Below are positions 28,732-38,604 of a stretch of 64,000 bases of DNA, piece after piece. The DNA is from CAZWDL01 sp964632995 (GTDB lineage Bacteria > Bacteroidota > Bacteroidia > Chitinophagales > Saprospiraceae): positions 32,422 through 96,421 of the forward strand of contig CAZWDL010000006.1 of assembly GCA_964632995.1 (NCBI GenBank). The letters run 5' to 3'. The number at the start of each line of letters is the position of its first letter. Positions within the stretch are counted from its first letter, which is position 1. A program made the translations under genes and the position numbers. The notes beneath the pieces are model-generated. The model did not search any database, was not told the DNA's origin, and saw only the letters and a list, made by a program, of their open reading frames with translations.

Positions 28732-28916
28732 AATAAGCCCGTCCTTTCTTTTTTTACCCCTCCCTTTGTAAATTTTCACTCTTCCTACTGCTTTGTCTTG
28801 TTGTCCGGCTCACCCGAAAAAGGCTGATATATGGCGACAAATCGAAGTGAGCGGTTTTTTTGTTCCAAAAATTCTTCATGTAGTCAAAAAGAAATGCCTG
28901 TAAGTGTAACGGTGCA

Positions 28917-28924
28917 TACATTTG
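28917..28924 (+). promoter_or_regulatory. -7 promoter element for the 28962 gene
   Basis: TACATTTG fits TAnnTTTG; transcription would start near 28931, about 31 bases before the receptor ATG. I see no convincing -33 element. Confidence 0.4.
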
Positions 28925-28961
28925 TCCCGTCATAGAAACAAATACTTAAATCACTCGACTC

Positions 28962-31400
28962 ATGCACAAAGGAACCACCCGACTGCTGTGCGCACTGCTG
29001 GTGTGCATAGCCAACATCACTTATGCCCAAAACAACGCCGCCGCTATCAGCGGCAAAGTACTAGATCCCGATGAATCGCCGGTCGCCTACGCCAATGTTG
29101 TTCTTTACCGGACAGCCGACTCTGCTCTCATCAAGGTGGAATATACCGGGGAATCGGGAGCCTTCCGGATCGTCAACATTCCCACCGGAAATTACTGGAT
29201 CGATGTAAGCTACGTGGGGCTACCCACTTTTCATTCTGAAACATTCGACTTGCAGGCAGGGGAGCTCGATATGCAAACCCTGCGTATGCAGTCGGCCGCC
29301 ACCGAACTGGAGGAGGTCGTCGTTACCGGCAAAAAACCACTGCTGGAGCTCAAGTCCGATAAGATGGTATTCAATGTGCAGGAAAGCGTCAATGCGGTCG
29401 GCAACAACGCCCTGGAACTGTTGCGCAAATCTCCGGGAGTCGTGGTCGATAATAATGACGGCATCACCATGATGGGACGCAATGGGGTACGCATCTTCAT
29501 CGACGGCAAACCTTCTCCCCTGCGCGGCGCCGACCTGGCCGCCTATCTGCGCACGTTGCAGAGCACCGAAATCGAGGCGATTGAAATCATCACCAATCCC
29601 GGCGCCAAATACGAAGCGGAGGGCAATGCCGGTATTATCAACATCCGACTCAAGAAAGACAAAGGACTGGGCGCTAACGCCAACCTCAATCTTGGCTACT
29701 CGGTCGGTGAAGTACCCCGCTACAATGGCGGCATCAGCAGTAACTACCGGAACAAAGACTTCAACGCTTTCGCCAACTACAACTTCAGTGACGGCCGCAA
29801 TGTCAACTTTATGAACCTCTACCGCGAACAGTTTGGCTTCAAATTCGCCAATTCCAATGATCAACACGGTGAGTGGCGCAGCCATAACTTTAAAACCGGC
29901 ATGGATTTCTTTTTAAATAAAAAAAGCACCATCGGGTTTATGGTTGACGGCAACCTCTCCGATAATACCTGGCAGAGCGACGGCCGCACCCTGATCGGCA
30001 GGGTTGGCTCTATGGAGGTCGACAGCATCCTTTTTGCCCAAAGCCGCAGCGATGGTACGCGTAACAATTTTAACTTCAACCTCAATTACCGCTTCGACGG
30101 TGATGACGGCAAAACCTGGAACATGGATGCGGACTACGGCCTTTTCCGCAACCAAAACGAAGATTATCAGCCCAACCGCTATACCGACCCTAGCGGTGAA
30201 GTACTGCTGCAGGAGCGCATCAACGCCACCAATGCACCGACCGACATCGATATCTATACTTTCAAAGTGGATCACGAACGTCCGCTGGGCAAAGGCAAGC
30301 TCGGCGCCGGCCTCAAGCTGGCACTGGTGGAAACGAATAATACTTTCGATTTTTTCAATGTTATCGACGGCGAAGAGGTGCTGGATATCCACCGCAGTAA
30401 CAATTTTGTGTATAAAGAAAATGTGAACGCCGCCTACCTGAACTACGGCATTCAAAATGAAAAATGGGGGTTTAACCTGGGCCTGCGGACCGAACACACC
30501 CACTCTACCGGTGATCTGACCGCCAGGGTTGATACAGATAATGACTTTGTGGAACGCGACTATGTCGACTTTTTCCCAAATGCCAGCCTCAGTTATACCC
30601 TCAACGAGCAGAACAGCTTCCAGTTTTCTTACGGACGCCGGATCAATCGCCCTTCCTATCAGGATCTCAACCCCTTCGTCAATCAACTCGATGAGTTGAC
30701 CTTTCAGAAGGGCAACCCCTTCCTTAAACCGGAATACACGAGTAATATACAGCTGACGCACAGCTTCAAATACCGCTTGAATACCACTTTTAGTTACAGC
30801 CACACTACTGACCTGATCACCCGTCAGACAGATGCGACCGATGACAAGGCCAGCTTTATCACCTGGCTCAACCTGGCCGATCAGTACAATTACAGCATTA
30901 GTCTCAGCGCTCCTGTCCCCATTACCGAATGGTGGAGCAGCTATACGAACCTGACCGGCTATTATCGCGAAAATAAAGGCCAGTTTGATGACGAGCGCGT
31001 CATCGACCTCAGCGCCAAAGCCATGAACCTCTACTCACAGCATACGTTCAAGTTGCCTGCTGATCTGAGCTTCGAAGTGTCGGGCTGGTACAATTCCCCT
31101 TCCCTGTGGGGCGGCAACTTTGAAATGGATAGCCAATGGGCCATGGATGCCGGTATTCAGACCAAGGTGCTGGACGGGCGCGGAAACCTGAAACTCTCCG
31201 TCAGCGATATCTTTAAAACCAGCAACTGGAACGGAACCAGCGCGTTTGGACCGCTCTTTCTCGAAATTCACGGGGGCTGGGATAGCCGTCGCTTCAAGGT
31301 CAACTTCTCTTACCTCCTGGGCAACACCCAGGTCAAGGGCGCGCGCAAACGCAAAACCGGCCTTGAAGATGAGCAGAATCGCGTGAAAAGCGGAAACTGA
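28962..31400 (+). CDS. Outer-membrane beta-barrel receptor with CarboxypepD_reg and plug
   Basis: An 812-residue outer-membrane protein. A signal peptide ending TYAQ is followed by a carboxypeptidase-regulatory-like domain (SGKVLDPDESPVAYANVVL, about 28-110) and a TonB-box-like ELEEVVVTGKKP. The plug (LELLRKSPGVVVDNNDGITMMGRNGVRIFIDGKPS, STEIEAIEIITNPGAKYEAEGNAGIINI) and a long barrel of the OMP_b-brl_3 family come next. Members of this branch import or assemble unknown ligands, and no SusD-like partner lies nearby. The C-terminus is a basic tail rather than an aromatic end. It has its own promoter and the terminator at 31511. Confidence 0.85.
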   Translation: MHKGTTRLLCALLVCIANITYAQNNAAAISGKVLDPDESPVAYANVVLYRTADSALIKVEYTGESGAFRIVNIPTGNYWIDVSYVGLPTFHSETFDLQAGELDMQTLRMQSAATELEEVVVTGKKPLLELKSDKMVFNVQESVNAVGNNALELLRKSPGVVVDNNDGITMMGRNGVRIFIDGKPSPLRGADLAAYLRTLQSTEIEAIEIITNPGAKYEAEGNAGIINIRLKKDKGLGANANLNLGYSVGEVPRYNGGISSNYRNKDFNAFANYNFSDGRNVNFMNLYREQFGFKFANSNDQHGEWRSHNFKTGMDFFLNKKSTIGFMVDGNLSDNTWQSDGRTLIGRVGSMEVDSILFAQSRSDGTRNNFNFNLNYRFDGDDGKTWNMDADYGLFRNQNEDYQPNRYTDPSGEVLLQERINATNAPTDIDIYTFKVDHERPLGKGKLGAGLKLALVETNNTFDFFNVIDGEEVLDIHRSNNFVYKENVNAAYLNYGIQNEKWGFNLGLRTEHTHSTGDLTARVDTDNDFVERDYVDFFPNASLSYTLNEQNSFQFSYGRRINRPSYQDLNPFVNQLDELTFQKGNPFLKPEYTSNIQLTHSFKYRLNTTFSYSHTTDLITRQTDATDDKASFITWLNLADQYNYSISLSAPVPITEWWSSYTNLTGYYRENKGQFDDERVIDLSAKAMNLYSQHTFKLPADLSFEVSGWYNSPSLWGGNFEMDSQWAMDAGIQTKVLDGRGNLKLSVSDIFKTSNWNGTSAFGPLFLEIHGGWDSRRFKVNFSYLLGNTQVKGARKRKTGLEDEQNRVKSGN

Positions 31401-31510
31401 TTTCCAATCAGGAAATCGGAAGTGGGCCATCCGGTACCGAGAAGCCGGCAGCCCTACATCAGTCATCTTCCCCGCAAAAAAAGCGCGCCTGCCTGTAATT
31501 TCCAGATGAC

Positions 31511-31551
31511 ATCCCTGCCTTCGATCTTGGATCCAAGGCAGGGATTTTTTT
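31511..31551 (+). terminator. Rho-independent terminator
   Basis: ATCCCTGCCTT (31511-31521) pairs with AAGGCAGGGAT (31535-31545), followed by a T7 run. The preceding bases CCAGATGACATCCCTGCC recur almost exactly near 41119 (see the repeat there). Confidence 0.85.
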
Positions 31552-31735
31552 GTGGGTCGCTACACCCTTCCCCACCTGGAAATGAATTAATGTTTTTATG
31601 TTCATTTCTTTTTTCTCATCTTTAGGAGGCTTACTGCGGGCAGAATTCTTTATCAAAAGCCCTACACTTCTATCACGAGCCCCTGAAAATCACCTGGACA
31701 AATAACAAAATAAAAACACCTACAGGAGGTTCCAC

Positions 31736-33928
31736 ATGGTACTCAGACTAGCTATCCTTTGGCTCGCCCTACTGCCGGCCCTGTCGCTCATCGCACAAAA
31801 GAAGAACAATAATTTTGTTTACCACATTCAACGGGCGGACGGCCCCCTTCAGGTGGACGGATCGCCCGACGATGCCGCCTGGGCGGAAGCCGATGTGGCT
31901 ACCGACTTTCATATGGTGCTGCCCATGGACACGAGCAACGCCCAGGTACGGACGGAAGTGCGTATGTTGTACGATGAAACGCATTTTTACCTGCTGGCCA
32001 TCAACTACGAAAAACTGCCCGGGCCTTATGTCGTCGAATCACTACGCCGCGATTTTTCTTTTGGGAAAAACGACAATTTCCTGCTCTTTCTGGACCCTTT
32101 CGATGATCAAACCAACGGCTTTACCTTCGGCGCCAATGCCATGGGCGCTCAATGGGACGGATTGCTCTTCGAAGGCGGCAGCGCCGATTTGAGTTGGGAC
32201 AATAAGTGGGAGTCGGCCGTTACGACTGAAGAAGATAAGTGGATCTTCGAAATGGCCGTTCCTTTCAAAACAATCCGTTATAAACCGGGGATTACCCGAT
32301 GGGGAGTGAACTTCAGCCGGCTCGACCTCAAAACGGCTGAAAAATCGGCCTGGGCGCCGGTGCCGCGGCAGTTTCCTACTGCGTCTCTGGCCTATACCGG
32401 GATATTGCAATGGGATAAACCGCCTCCGCCGGCGGGCGCCAACGTATCGCTCATTCCGTATATACTCGGCGGGGCAGGCAAGGATTATGAAAATGAGGAA
32501 GATACCGAATATCGCTATGACATTGGCGGCGACGCCAAAATAGCAATTAGTTCTTCCCTTAACCTGGACCTGACGGTCAACCCGGATTTTTCACAGGTGG
32601 AAGTAGATGTACAGCAGACCAACCTGGATCGCTTCGAGTTGTTCTTCCCGGAACGGCGTCAATTCTTTATCGAAAACGGGGATCTTTTCGCCAACTTCGG
32701 CTACGATCGTATCCGGCCTTTTTTTTCCCGCCGGATCGGGCTGAATGCCCCTATTCTGTTCGGCGCCCGGCTGAGCGGCAAATTGAACAAAAACTGGCGC
32801 ATCGGCGTGATGGATATGCAGACGGGAGAAAGCGATTCAGGGACGCCGGCGCAGAACTTCGGCATCCTGGCGCTGCAACGGCAACTTTTCGCCCGCTCCA
32901 ATATTTCGGCTATTTTTATTAATGAGCAGACCTTTGATTACGGAAAGGAAGAAGCGGAGAAAGGCATCACCCGTTACAATCGCAACCTCGGACTGGAGTA
33001 CAACCTGGCCTCCTCTAATAACGTCTGGACCGGTAAGTTACTTTACCTGAAATCCTTTACTCCTGAACTGAATGGCGGTGATCAGGTGATGGCCGGCAAC
33101 CTCAATTACAATGCCCGTCGCTGGAGTTTTGGGCTTCAGCATCAGTACGTAGGGGAAAACTACCGGGCTGAGGTTGGTTTCGTACCCCGTGTGGGTTTTC
33201 ACCGCAGCAAGCTGGAAGCCGGGCACTTGTTTTTTCCAAAGTCAGGGTATGTGCTTAGCCACGGCCCTTCGGTCGACCTGACCTATTTCTTCGATGAGGA
33301 TTTCACGGACACGGACAATGAGCTCGTCTTTCTGTACCGCCTTAATTTTCAGGACCGGAGCAATCTGTTTGGCTGGGCCGCTCACAATTTCGTTCAACTG
33401 CTCGACCCCTTCGACCCCACCAACTTCGCGGGAGACACCCTGGCTACCGGCACCCGTCATGACTGGAATTCCTGGGGGCTGGCGTATTCTTCCCGGCCTC
33501 AGAGCCGCCTGACCTATTCCCTCTCTACCCGGCATGGCGGCTACTTTGCCGATCGCCGCCGCATTCGCCTCGGCGGGGAGCTGGGGTACCGCTTTCAGCC
33601 CTATGTGGCCATCACGCTGAGCGCCGACTATAACCGCATCTGGTTTTCGGACGACGAGCGGCTGCCTTCTTCGATGAAGAACCAGACCTATAATTTTTGG
33701 CTGCTCGGCCCGCGTATCGATGTTACCCTGACGAATAAATTGTTTCTCACCAATTTTCTGCAGTACAACAACCAGATCGATAATGTCAACCTGAATATAC
33801 GCTTACAGTGGCGGTACAGTCCGGCTTCCGATCTTTATCTTGTCTATACCGACAACTATTTCACGGACGCCTTTCAGGTGCGCAACCGGGCCCTGGTTTT
33901 TAAGATGACCTATTGGTGGAACCTGTAA
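31736..33928 (+). CDS. DUF5916 outer-membrane protein with CBM9-like N-terminal domain
   Basis: A 730-residue exported protein. A signal peptide (1-20, ending SLIAQ) is followed by a CBM9-like domain (about 25-220; LQVDGSPDDAAWAEADVATDF, WIFEMAVPFKTIRYKP). The DUF5916 region follows, with its diagnostic NPDFSQVEVDVQQTNLDRFE / FFPERRQFFIENGDLF / FFSRRIGL blocks (about 275-345). The rest is beta-strand rich and probably forms a barrel, ending KMTYWWNL. Function unknown; common in Bacteroidota. A perfect Shine-Dalgarno (CAGGAGGT, about 31722-31729) precedes the ATG, which is unusual for this phylum. The DUF5060 gene follows closely, so the two may be cotranscribed. Confidence 0.88.
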   Translation: MVLRLAILWLALLPALSLIAQKKNNNFVYHIQRADGPLQVDGSPDDAAWAEADVATDFHMVLPMDTSNAQVRTEVRMLYDETHFYLLAINYEKLPGPYVVESLRRDFSFGKNDNFLLFLDPFDDQTNGFTFGANAMGAQWDGLLFEGGSADLSWDNKWESAVTTEEDKWIFEMAVPFKTIRYKPGITRWGVNFSRLDLKTAEKSAWAPVPRQFPTASLAYTGILQWDKPPPPAGANVSLIPYILGGAGKDYENEEDTEYRYDIGGDAKIAISSSLNLDLTVNPDFSQVEVDVQQTNLDRFELFFPERRQFFIENGDLFANFGYDRIRPFFSRRIGLNAPILFGARLSGKLNKNWRIGVMDMQTGESDSGTPAQNFGILALQRQLFARSNISAIFINEQTFDYGKEEAEKGITRYNRNLGLEYNLASSNNVWTGKLLYLKSFTPELNGGDQVMAGNLNYNARRWSFGLQHQYVGENYRAEVGFVPRVGFHRSKLEAGHLFFPKSGYVLSHGPSVDLTYFFDEDFTDTDNELVFLYRLNFQDRSNLFGWAAHNFVQLLDPFDPTNFAGDTLATGTRHDWNSWGLAYSSRPQSRLTYSLSTRHGGYFADRRRIRLGGELGYRFQPYVAITLSADYNRIWFSDDERLPSSMKNQTYNFWLLGPRIDVTLTNKLFLTNFLQYNNQIDNVNLNIRLQWRYSPASDLYLVYTDNYFTDAFQVRNRALVFKMTYWWNL

Positions 33929-33970
33929 GGGATCGGCGCCATTTTTTGCGTAATGAATAAAACACCAGCT

Positions 33971-35809
33971 ATGAAAACTTCCGCCATCGCCGTTTCCAGT
34001 CTTTTATTTTTATTTCTGTCGACGACGGTAATCATCAGTCAGGAGGTGGAACTAAGTGGTGAGCTGCGCCGCTGGCACCGGGTCACCCTGACTTTCACCG
34101 GGCCGGAACTCGCTGAGACCGGCGAGCCGAATCCTTTTCTCGATTACCGGCTTAACGTTACCTTCCGCAAGGGCGATCGTCGCATTGTGGCGCCCGGTTA
34201 CTTTGCCGCCGACGGCAATGCCGCGCAGAGCAGCGCTACTGCGGGAAGGAAGTGGCGGGTTCATTTCAGCCCGGAGGAGACGGGAAACTGGTCCTACGAA
34301 GCCTCGTTTCGGCAGGGCCGGGCTATCGCAGTGAGCACCAACCCGCAGGCCGGAGAACCTATTGCTTTTGACGGCGCCTCCGGGCAGTTTACTGTGACGG
34401 AGTCCGATAAGTCGGGACGTGATTTCCGGAGTAGGGGACAGCTGCAGTATACAGGAGAGCGCTATTTGCGTTTTGCGCAAAGCAAACAGTATTTTCTCAA
34501 AGGCGGCGCCGACAGTCCCGAAAACTTCCTGGGGTATATCGACTTCGACGGCACCTACTACGGAGGAAACACGGAGCATCGGCAGGGAGAAAGCGCTCCC
34601 AACCTGGGGCTGCATGCTTATGAGCCGCACTTATCCGACTGGAAGAGCGGCGATCCCGCCTGGCAGGACGGCAAAGGCAAAAGTATTATCGGAGCGCTGA
34701 ATTACCTGGCTCAAAAGGGGATGAATTCGGTTTACATGCTGACCATGAACGTTCAGGGTGACGGGGATGACGTTTGGCCCTGGACCGACCGTAATGAACG
34801 CTACCGCTTTGACTGCAGCAAGCTGGACCAGTGGGAAATCGTCTTCGCCCATATGGATAAGTTGGGACTGATGTTGCACCTCGTGCTGCAGGAAACGGAA
34901 AATGAAGCCATCCTCGACGGCGGTTATCTCGATGTGCAGCGCAAGCTTTACCTGCGCGAGCTCATCGCCCGCTTCAGCCATCATCTGGCCATTACCTGGA
35001 ACCTGGGGGAAGAACACGGGCCCGTCGGGTGGTCGCCCAGCGGGCAGACAGCCGGGCAAACCATGGATATGGCGGCCTTCCTTCGCGATATGGATCCCTA
35101 TGATCACTTCATCGCGGTGCACACCCATTCCTACGAACCTGCCCGGGATGAATATATTTCAGAATTCCTGGGCTTCGAGGCCATTGAAGGGCCCTCTATT
35201 CAGTGTGCTAATATTTTTAACGCACATGAGGAAACGCTGCAATGGATCAACTGGTCCCGCGACAGTGCCCACCAGTGGGTGGTTTGTCTCGACGAGATCG
35301 GCCCTGCCTACAAAGGGGCATTGCCCGATTCCTATAGCCCCCGACACGATACCATTCGCCAAGCCGTGCTCTGGGGTAACCTGATGGCCGGCGGCGCCGG
35401 AGTGGAGTGGTACTTCGGCTACCGGTATCCGCATAACGACCTCAACCTTGAGGACTGGCGTAGCCGTGATCACTTGTGGGACATTACCCGCCACGCCCTG
35501 TCTTTTTTCCAGGAATACCTGCCTTACCCGGAAATGGAAAACAGGAATGCGCTTACTTCTTCCCGGGCGGATTATTGCCTGGCCAAAGAAGGGGAGTTGT
35601 ACGCCGTTTATCTGCCGGATGGCGGGACGACCAATATTAACCTGAGCGGTAACGATACCCCGTATACCATTCACTGGTACAATCCCAGAACAGGCGGCGC
35701 ACTGGAAACAGGTTCGGTGAAGACGATTTCAAGCGGGGCGGCAGTCAACATTGGCTTGCCCCCGCATGATATCGGCGAGGATTGGGTTGTACTGATTCGC
35801 CGGGAGTGA
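33971..35809 (+). CDS. DUF5060 putative secreted glycoside hydrolase
   Basis: A 612-residue protein starting at the ATG at 33971; an in-frame ATG at 33953 would add six residues. A signal peptide (1-24) is followed by the DUF5060 beta-sandwich (about 28-135; ELRRWHRVTLTFTGPEL, NPFLDYRLNVTF). A (beta/alpha)8-like domain follows with YFLKGGADSPENFLGY, a KGMNSVYMLTMNVQGDGDDVWPW block, ITWNLGEEHG and CLDEIGPAYKG. The acidic residues of the last two are candidate catalytic Glu. A small beta domain closes the protein. Substrate unknown; polysaccharide cleavage is inferred from the family. It begins about 40 bases after the DUF5916 gene. Confidence 0.82.
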   Translation: MKTSAIAVSSLLFLFLSTTVIISQEVELSGELRRWHRVTLTFTGPELAETGEPNPFLDYRLNVTFRKGDRRIVAPGYFAADGNAAQSSATAGRKWRVHFSPEETGNWSYEASFRQGRAIAVSTNPQAGEPIAFDGASGQFTVTESDKSGRDFRSRGQLQYTGERYLRFAQSKQYFLKGGADSPENFLGYIDFDGTYYGGNTEHRQGESAPNLGLHAYEPHLSDWKSGDPAWQDGKGKSIIGALNYLAQKGMNSVYMLTMNVQGDGDDVWPWTDRNERYRFDCSKLDQWEIVFAHMDKLGLMLHLVLQETENEAILDGGYLDVQRKLYLRELIARFSHHLAITWNLGEEHGPVGWSPSGQTAGQTMDMAAFLRDMDPYDHFIAVHTHSYEPARDEYISEFLGFEAIEGPSIQCANIFNAHEETLQWINWSRDSAHQWVVCLDEIGPAYKGALPDSYSPRHDTIRQAVLWGNLMAGGAGVEWYFGYRYPHNDLNLEDWRSRDHLWDITRHALSFFQEYLPYPEMENRNALTSSRADYCLAKEGELYAVYLPDGGTTNINLSGNDTPYTIHWYNPRTGGALETGSVKTISSGAAVNIGLPPHDIGEDWVVLIRRE

Positions 35810-35991
35810 TATTTAAAATGTTACTATTCGCCATCCTGACTTCGACAGGAAAGTTTTAAAAAAAAAACACAGATTACTTGGTGGGATCTGGCCATGGCTT
35901 TTCAGTATTATCCTGCTGAAGTCTTTCGACTAAACACAAGCACCCTGTTTATCCTTATCATAGGCGAGACCGTTCATTAAAATTACCGCCT

Positions 35992-37260
35992 ATGACCACC
36001 CATCCACTCACCAATCCTCAGGATCTAGATCTATTGCTCGAAGCCATCGGTGATCGTCGCATCGTCATGCTCGGCGAAGCTAGCCATGGCACTTCCGAAT
36101 ACTACAACTGGCGCAAAGCGATCTCCAAACGCCTTATTGAAGAAAAGGGCTTCAACTTCATTGCCGTAGAAGGGGACTGGCCCGATTGCTATCAGGTCAA
36201 CCGCTATGTGAAAGGCTACCCCGCTGCCGCGGCCAATCCGGTACAGGCGGTAGAGGTATTCCACCGCTGGCCCACCTGGATGTGGGGCAACTGGGAGGTC
36301 GCCGCCCTCGTCAAATGGCTCAGAGACCACAACGAAGCGCTCGCCGGAGAAGAACAAGTGGGCTTTTACGGGTTGGATGTATACAGCCTTTACGATTCTC
36401 TGGCGGAAGTGATCCGCTACCTGGAGCGCAACGACGGATCGGCGGTAGAGGCCGCACGCGAAGCATTCCGTTGTTTTGAACCCTATTACGAAGATCCGCA
36501 GCGCTACGCTTCGGCGACGAGGCGCCTGGTGCCGGAAGACTGCGAGTCGGAAGTCGTCCATATGCTACGCGAAATAGAAAAGCGTTTTCCTACTCATGGC
36601 GGTGACCGCGAGTCGGATTTCAACAATGAGCAGAATGCCCGGGTGGCCGTTGACGCCGAAAAATATTACCGGGCCATGGTCCGGGGTAGCGGCGCCTCCT
36701 GGAATGTGCGCGATCGCCACATGATGGACACACTCACCCGGCTGTTAGATTTTCACGGTCCCGACAGCAAAGCCATCGTGTGGGAACACAATACGCATAT
36801 AGGTGACGCCCGTGCGACGGATATGGCGAAAGCAGGCATGTTCAATATCGGCCAGCTGGCGCGGGAGGAATACGGAAAAGACAATTGCTATCTGGCAGGA
36901 TTTGGTTCGCATCACGGAACGGTAATCGCCGGCACACACTGGGGCGCCCCCATGCAGGAGATGGAACTTCCGGAAGCGCGCCACGGCAGCTGGGAAGATT
37001 ATCTCTACCAACAGGGGCAAGGCGACGCCCTGCTCTTTGCCGAAGATATCGCCAGGGAACCCCGCTTCCAAAACCGGGTGGGCCATCGTGCCGTCGGTGT
37101 GGTCTACCGTCCGGAAGCTGAATTCGGAAATTATGTTCCCACGCTGATTCACGAGCGGTACGATGCTTTTCTGTACATCGAAGTCACCGAGGGGTTGCAT
37201 CCGCTTAAACTGCATCCCGCGCCGGAAGAAATTCCGGAAACATATCCGTGGGAAGTGTGA
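35992..37260 (+). CDS. Erythromycin esterase family protein
   Basis: A 422-residue cytosolic enzyme of the Erythro_esteras family. GEASHGTSEYYNWRK (Glu29, His32) matches the conserved N-terminal motif that carries the catalytic His of EreB-type esterases. AVEGDWPDCYQVNRYV, NIGQLAREEYG and WEHNTHIGDARATDM supply the other conserved acid/His residues. Most chromosomal members act on unknown substrates, so macrolide resistance should not be assumed. The downstream gene is separated by 119 bases. The start follows the usual short N-terminus. Confidence 0.88.
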   Translation: MTTHPLTNPQDLDLLLEAIGDRRIVMLGEASHGTSEYYNWRKAISKRLIEEKGFNFIAVEGDWPDCYQVNRYVKGYPAAAANPVQAVEVFHRWPTWMWGNWEVAALVKWLRDHNEALAGEEQVGFYGLDVYSLYDSLAEVIRYLERNDGSAVEAAREAFRCFEPYYEDPQRYASATRRLVPEDCESEVVHMLREIEKRFPTHGGDRESDFNNEQNARVAVDAEKYYRAMVRGSGASWNVRDRHMMDTLTRLLDFHGPDSKAIVWEHNTHIGDARATDMAKAGMFNIGQLAREEYGKDNCYLAGFGSHHGTVIAGTHWGAPMQEMELPEARHGSWEDYLYQQGQGDALLFAEDIAREPRFQNRVGHRAVGVVYRPEAEFGNYVPTLIHERYDAFLYIEVTEGLHPLKLHPAPEEIPETYPWEV

Positions 37261-37379
37261 ATTGGCCGGTCGGGCGTTAACCTCTGTTTTGAGTAAAATC
37301 ATTGCACGATCTGACTTTTATCAGGGTCTTTTAAATTCAGATAAGGTAAATTCTGCATTAGATTACTTAAAGTGCAGTT

Positions 37380-37616
37380 ATGGAAGCAAGAAAATTCAGA
37401 ACAGGTGACCGGGTGCACCGCAAGAGCGGGGGCCCCATTATGGAAGTCGTGAAGTATGCGCTTGAGCACAAAGCTTTTGTAGGAGATGATTTCAGCGTAC
37501 AGGATGTAGTATGCATCTGGTACGATGATGAAGGGAATCGGCACCGGAAGGTTTTTGATCAGCGTTCCTTGTACAAACTGGAGGCAGATCATGGCCTGTA
37601 CAGTGTTAAGGATTGA
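37380..37616 (+). CDS. DUF2158/YodC-like small protein
   Basis: A 78-residue cytosolic protein. The N-terminal FRTGDRVHRKSGGPIMEVVKY block is the DUF2158 signature (G-D-x-V-x-x-K-S-G-G-P-x-M). It is followed by a C-x-W-Y segment (CIWYDDEGNRHRKVFDQRSLYKLE), as in YodC. It probably folds as a small SH3-like barrel. Function unknown. Oriented as the erythromycin-esterase gene and convergent with the Omp28 gene. Confidence 0.78.
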   Translation: MEARKFRTGDRVHRKSGGPIMEVVKYALEHKAFVGDDFSVQDVVCIWYDDEGNRHRKVFDQRSLYKLEADHGLYSVKD

Positions 37617-37728
37617 TCCCTTTTCCCGTTTTCTCACTAAAAAGTTCTGCAAAGGTTGCAGATTTCAATTGCCGATTGGCAGAGAATCAACGGCAAATAA
37701 GGGAGGGTTGTTTCTGTTCCTTCCCATT

Positions 37729-38571
37729 TCAATTCACCAATCCTCTTTCAATCGCTTGTAACACTTCTTTTTGTTCTCCGGCGAGATGCACGAAAGCCAC
37801 GAGGTGGCAGCGTTCTGTCTGCCAGACTTCCGGTAGCTGATAGCTGAAGCGTTGACTTCTGTTCTCTCCGCTTGTCAGTGGTGTTTCCAGTGGTGTCCCG
37901 TCGAAAGGGGTGATCATATCCCGCAGCACGTGATTGTGCAGGTAATCGGGTTTTTCCCCTTCCGGTGTCAGTTGGGCATCGGCTATGCCGTCTTCGGTGA
38001 GGGCGAGGCTCAGGCGGATTTCTTTCTCCGGGATATCTTCCGCTACGCTGAGCTGTACCGTGACATCGAGGTTGCGGGAAACGGCATTGTAGTTGACATC
38101 CATATCGAGGTAGAGCCTTGGCGGCCGGGCGAGTTCCTGCTGTACATATCCGGGCCATAGAGACTGACCCAGCTGCAAGTCCGGCTCCCCTTCGAAACGA
38201 TGGCGGTTTACGACAGCAGTGGGATATCCCAGGGGTTCACCGAGATAGGATTGCAGGCTATTGCCGGCATTGGTGCGAAAGTCGTACCGGCTTGTTTCCT
38301 GATAGGGGCGGGCGAAGAAGCCGGCGTGGATGGAAACGGCGATGATCCGTCCTTCGTGTTGTTCCATGAGGCGCTCAATAGCGGCGGCGCCGGCCGGGCA
38401 GTTGACACAGCGCACCCCGGTAAATTCTTCAATGAGCACCTGCCGTTCCTGCACATCTACCGTTGCGGTATCGCCGGGTTCCTGCATACCGTCCATGCGC
38501 GGATTGATCTCCGGGGGAACTTCGCTGCAGGCTGAAATCAAAAGTAGTAAGCAGAAGAGAACATTTCTCAT
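37729..38571 (-). CDS. Omp28-related lipoprotein with thioredoxin-like CxxC
   Basis: A 280-residue lipoprotein (signal MRNVLFCLLLLISACSE, lipobox ISAC). The Omp28 family block VLIEEFTGVRCVNCPAGAAAIE contains a CxxC motif in a thioredoxin-like fold (about 45-150), followed by a beta-rich C-terminal half. Such proteins may bind or reduce disulfides, or serve as adhesins at the outer membrane; their true role is unknown. The DUF6029 gene lies 33 bases upstream on the same strand and a TlpA redoxin is divergent beyond it, a grouping that recurs in Bacteroidota. Confidence 0.8.
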   Translation of the reverse strand: MRNVLFCLLLLISACSEVPPEINPRMDGMQEPGDTATVDVQERQVLIEEFTGVRCVNCPAGAAAIERLMEQHEGRIIAVSIHAGFFARPYQETSRYDFRTNAGNSLQSYLGEPLGYPTAVVNRHRFEGEPDLQLGQSLWPGYVQQELARPPRLYLDMDVNYNAVSRNLDVTVQLSVAEDIPEKEIRLSLALTEDGIADAQLTPEGEKPDYLHNHVLRDMITPFDGTPLETPLTSGENRSQRFSYQLPEVWQTERCHLVAFVHLAGEQKEVLQAIERGLVN

Positions 38572-38604
38572 AATCCAGGATTTCAGGTCCTTGTTGGGTT
38601 AAAG

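Noticed and set aside
35992..37260. Macrolide resistance gene
   Set aside because: Only family-level similarity to erythromycin esterases; the chromosomal context has no resistance or mobile genes, so the substrate is left open.
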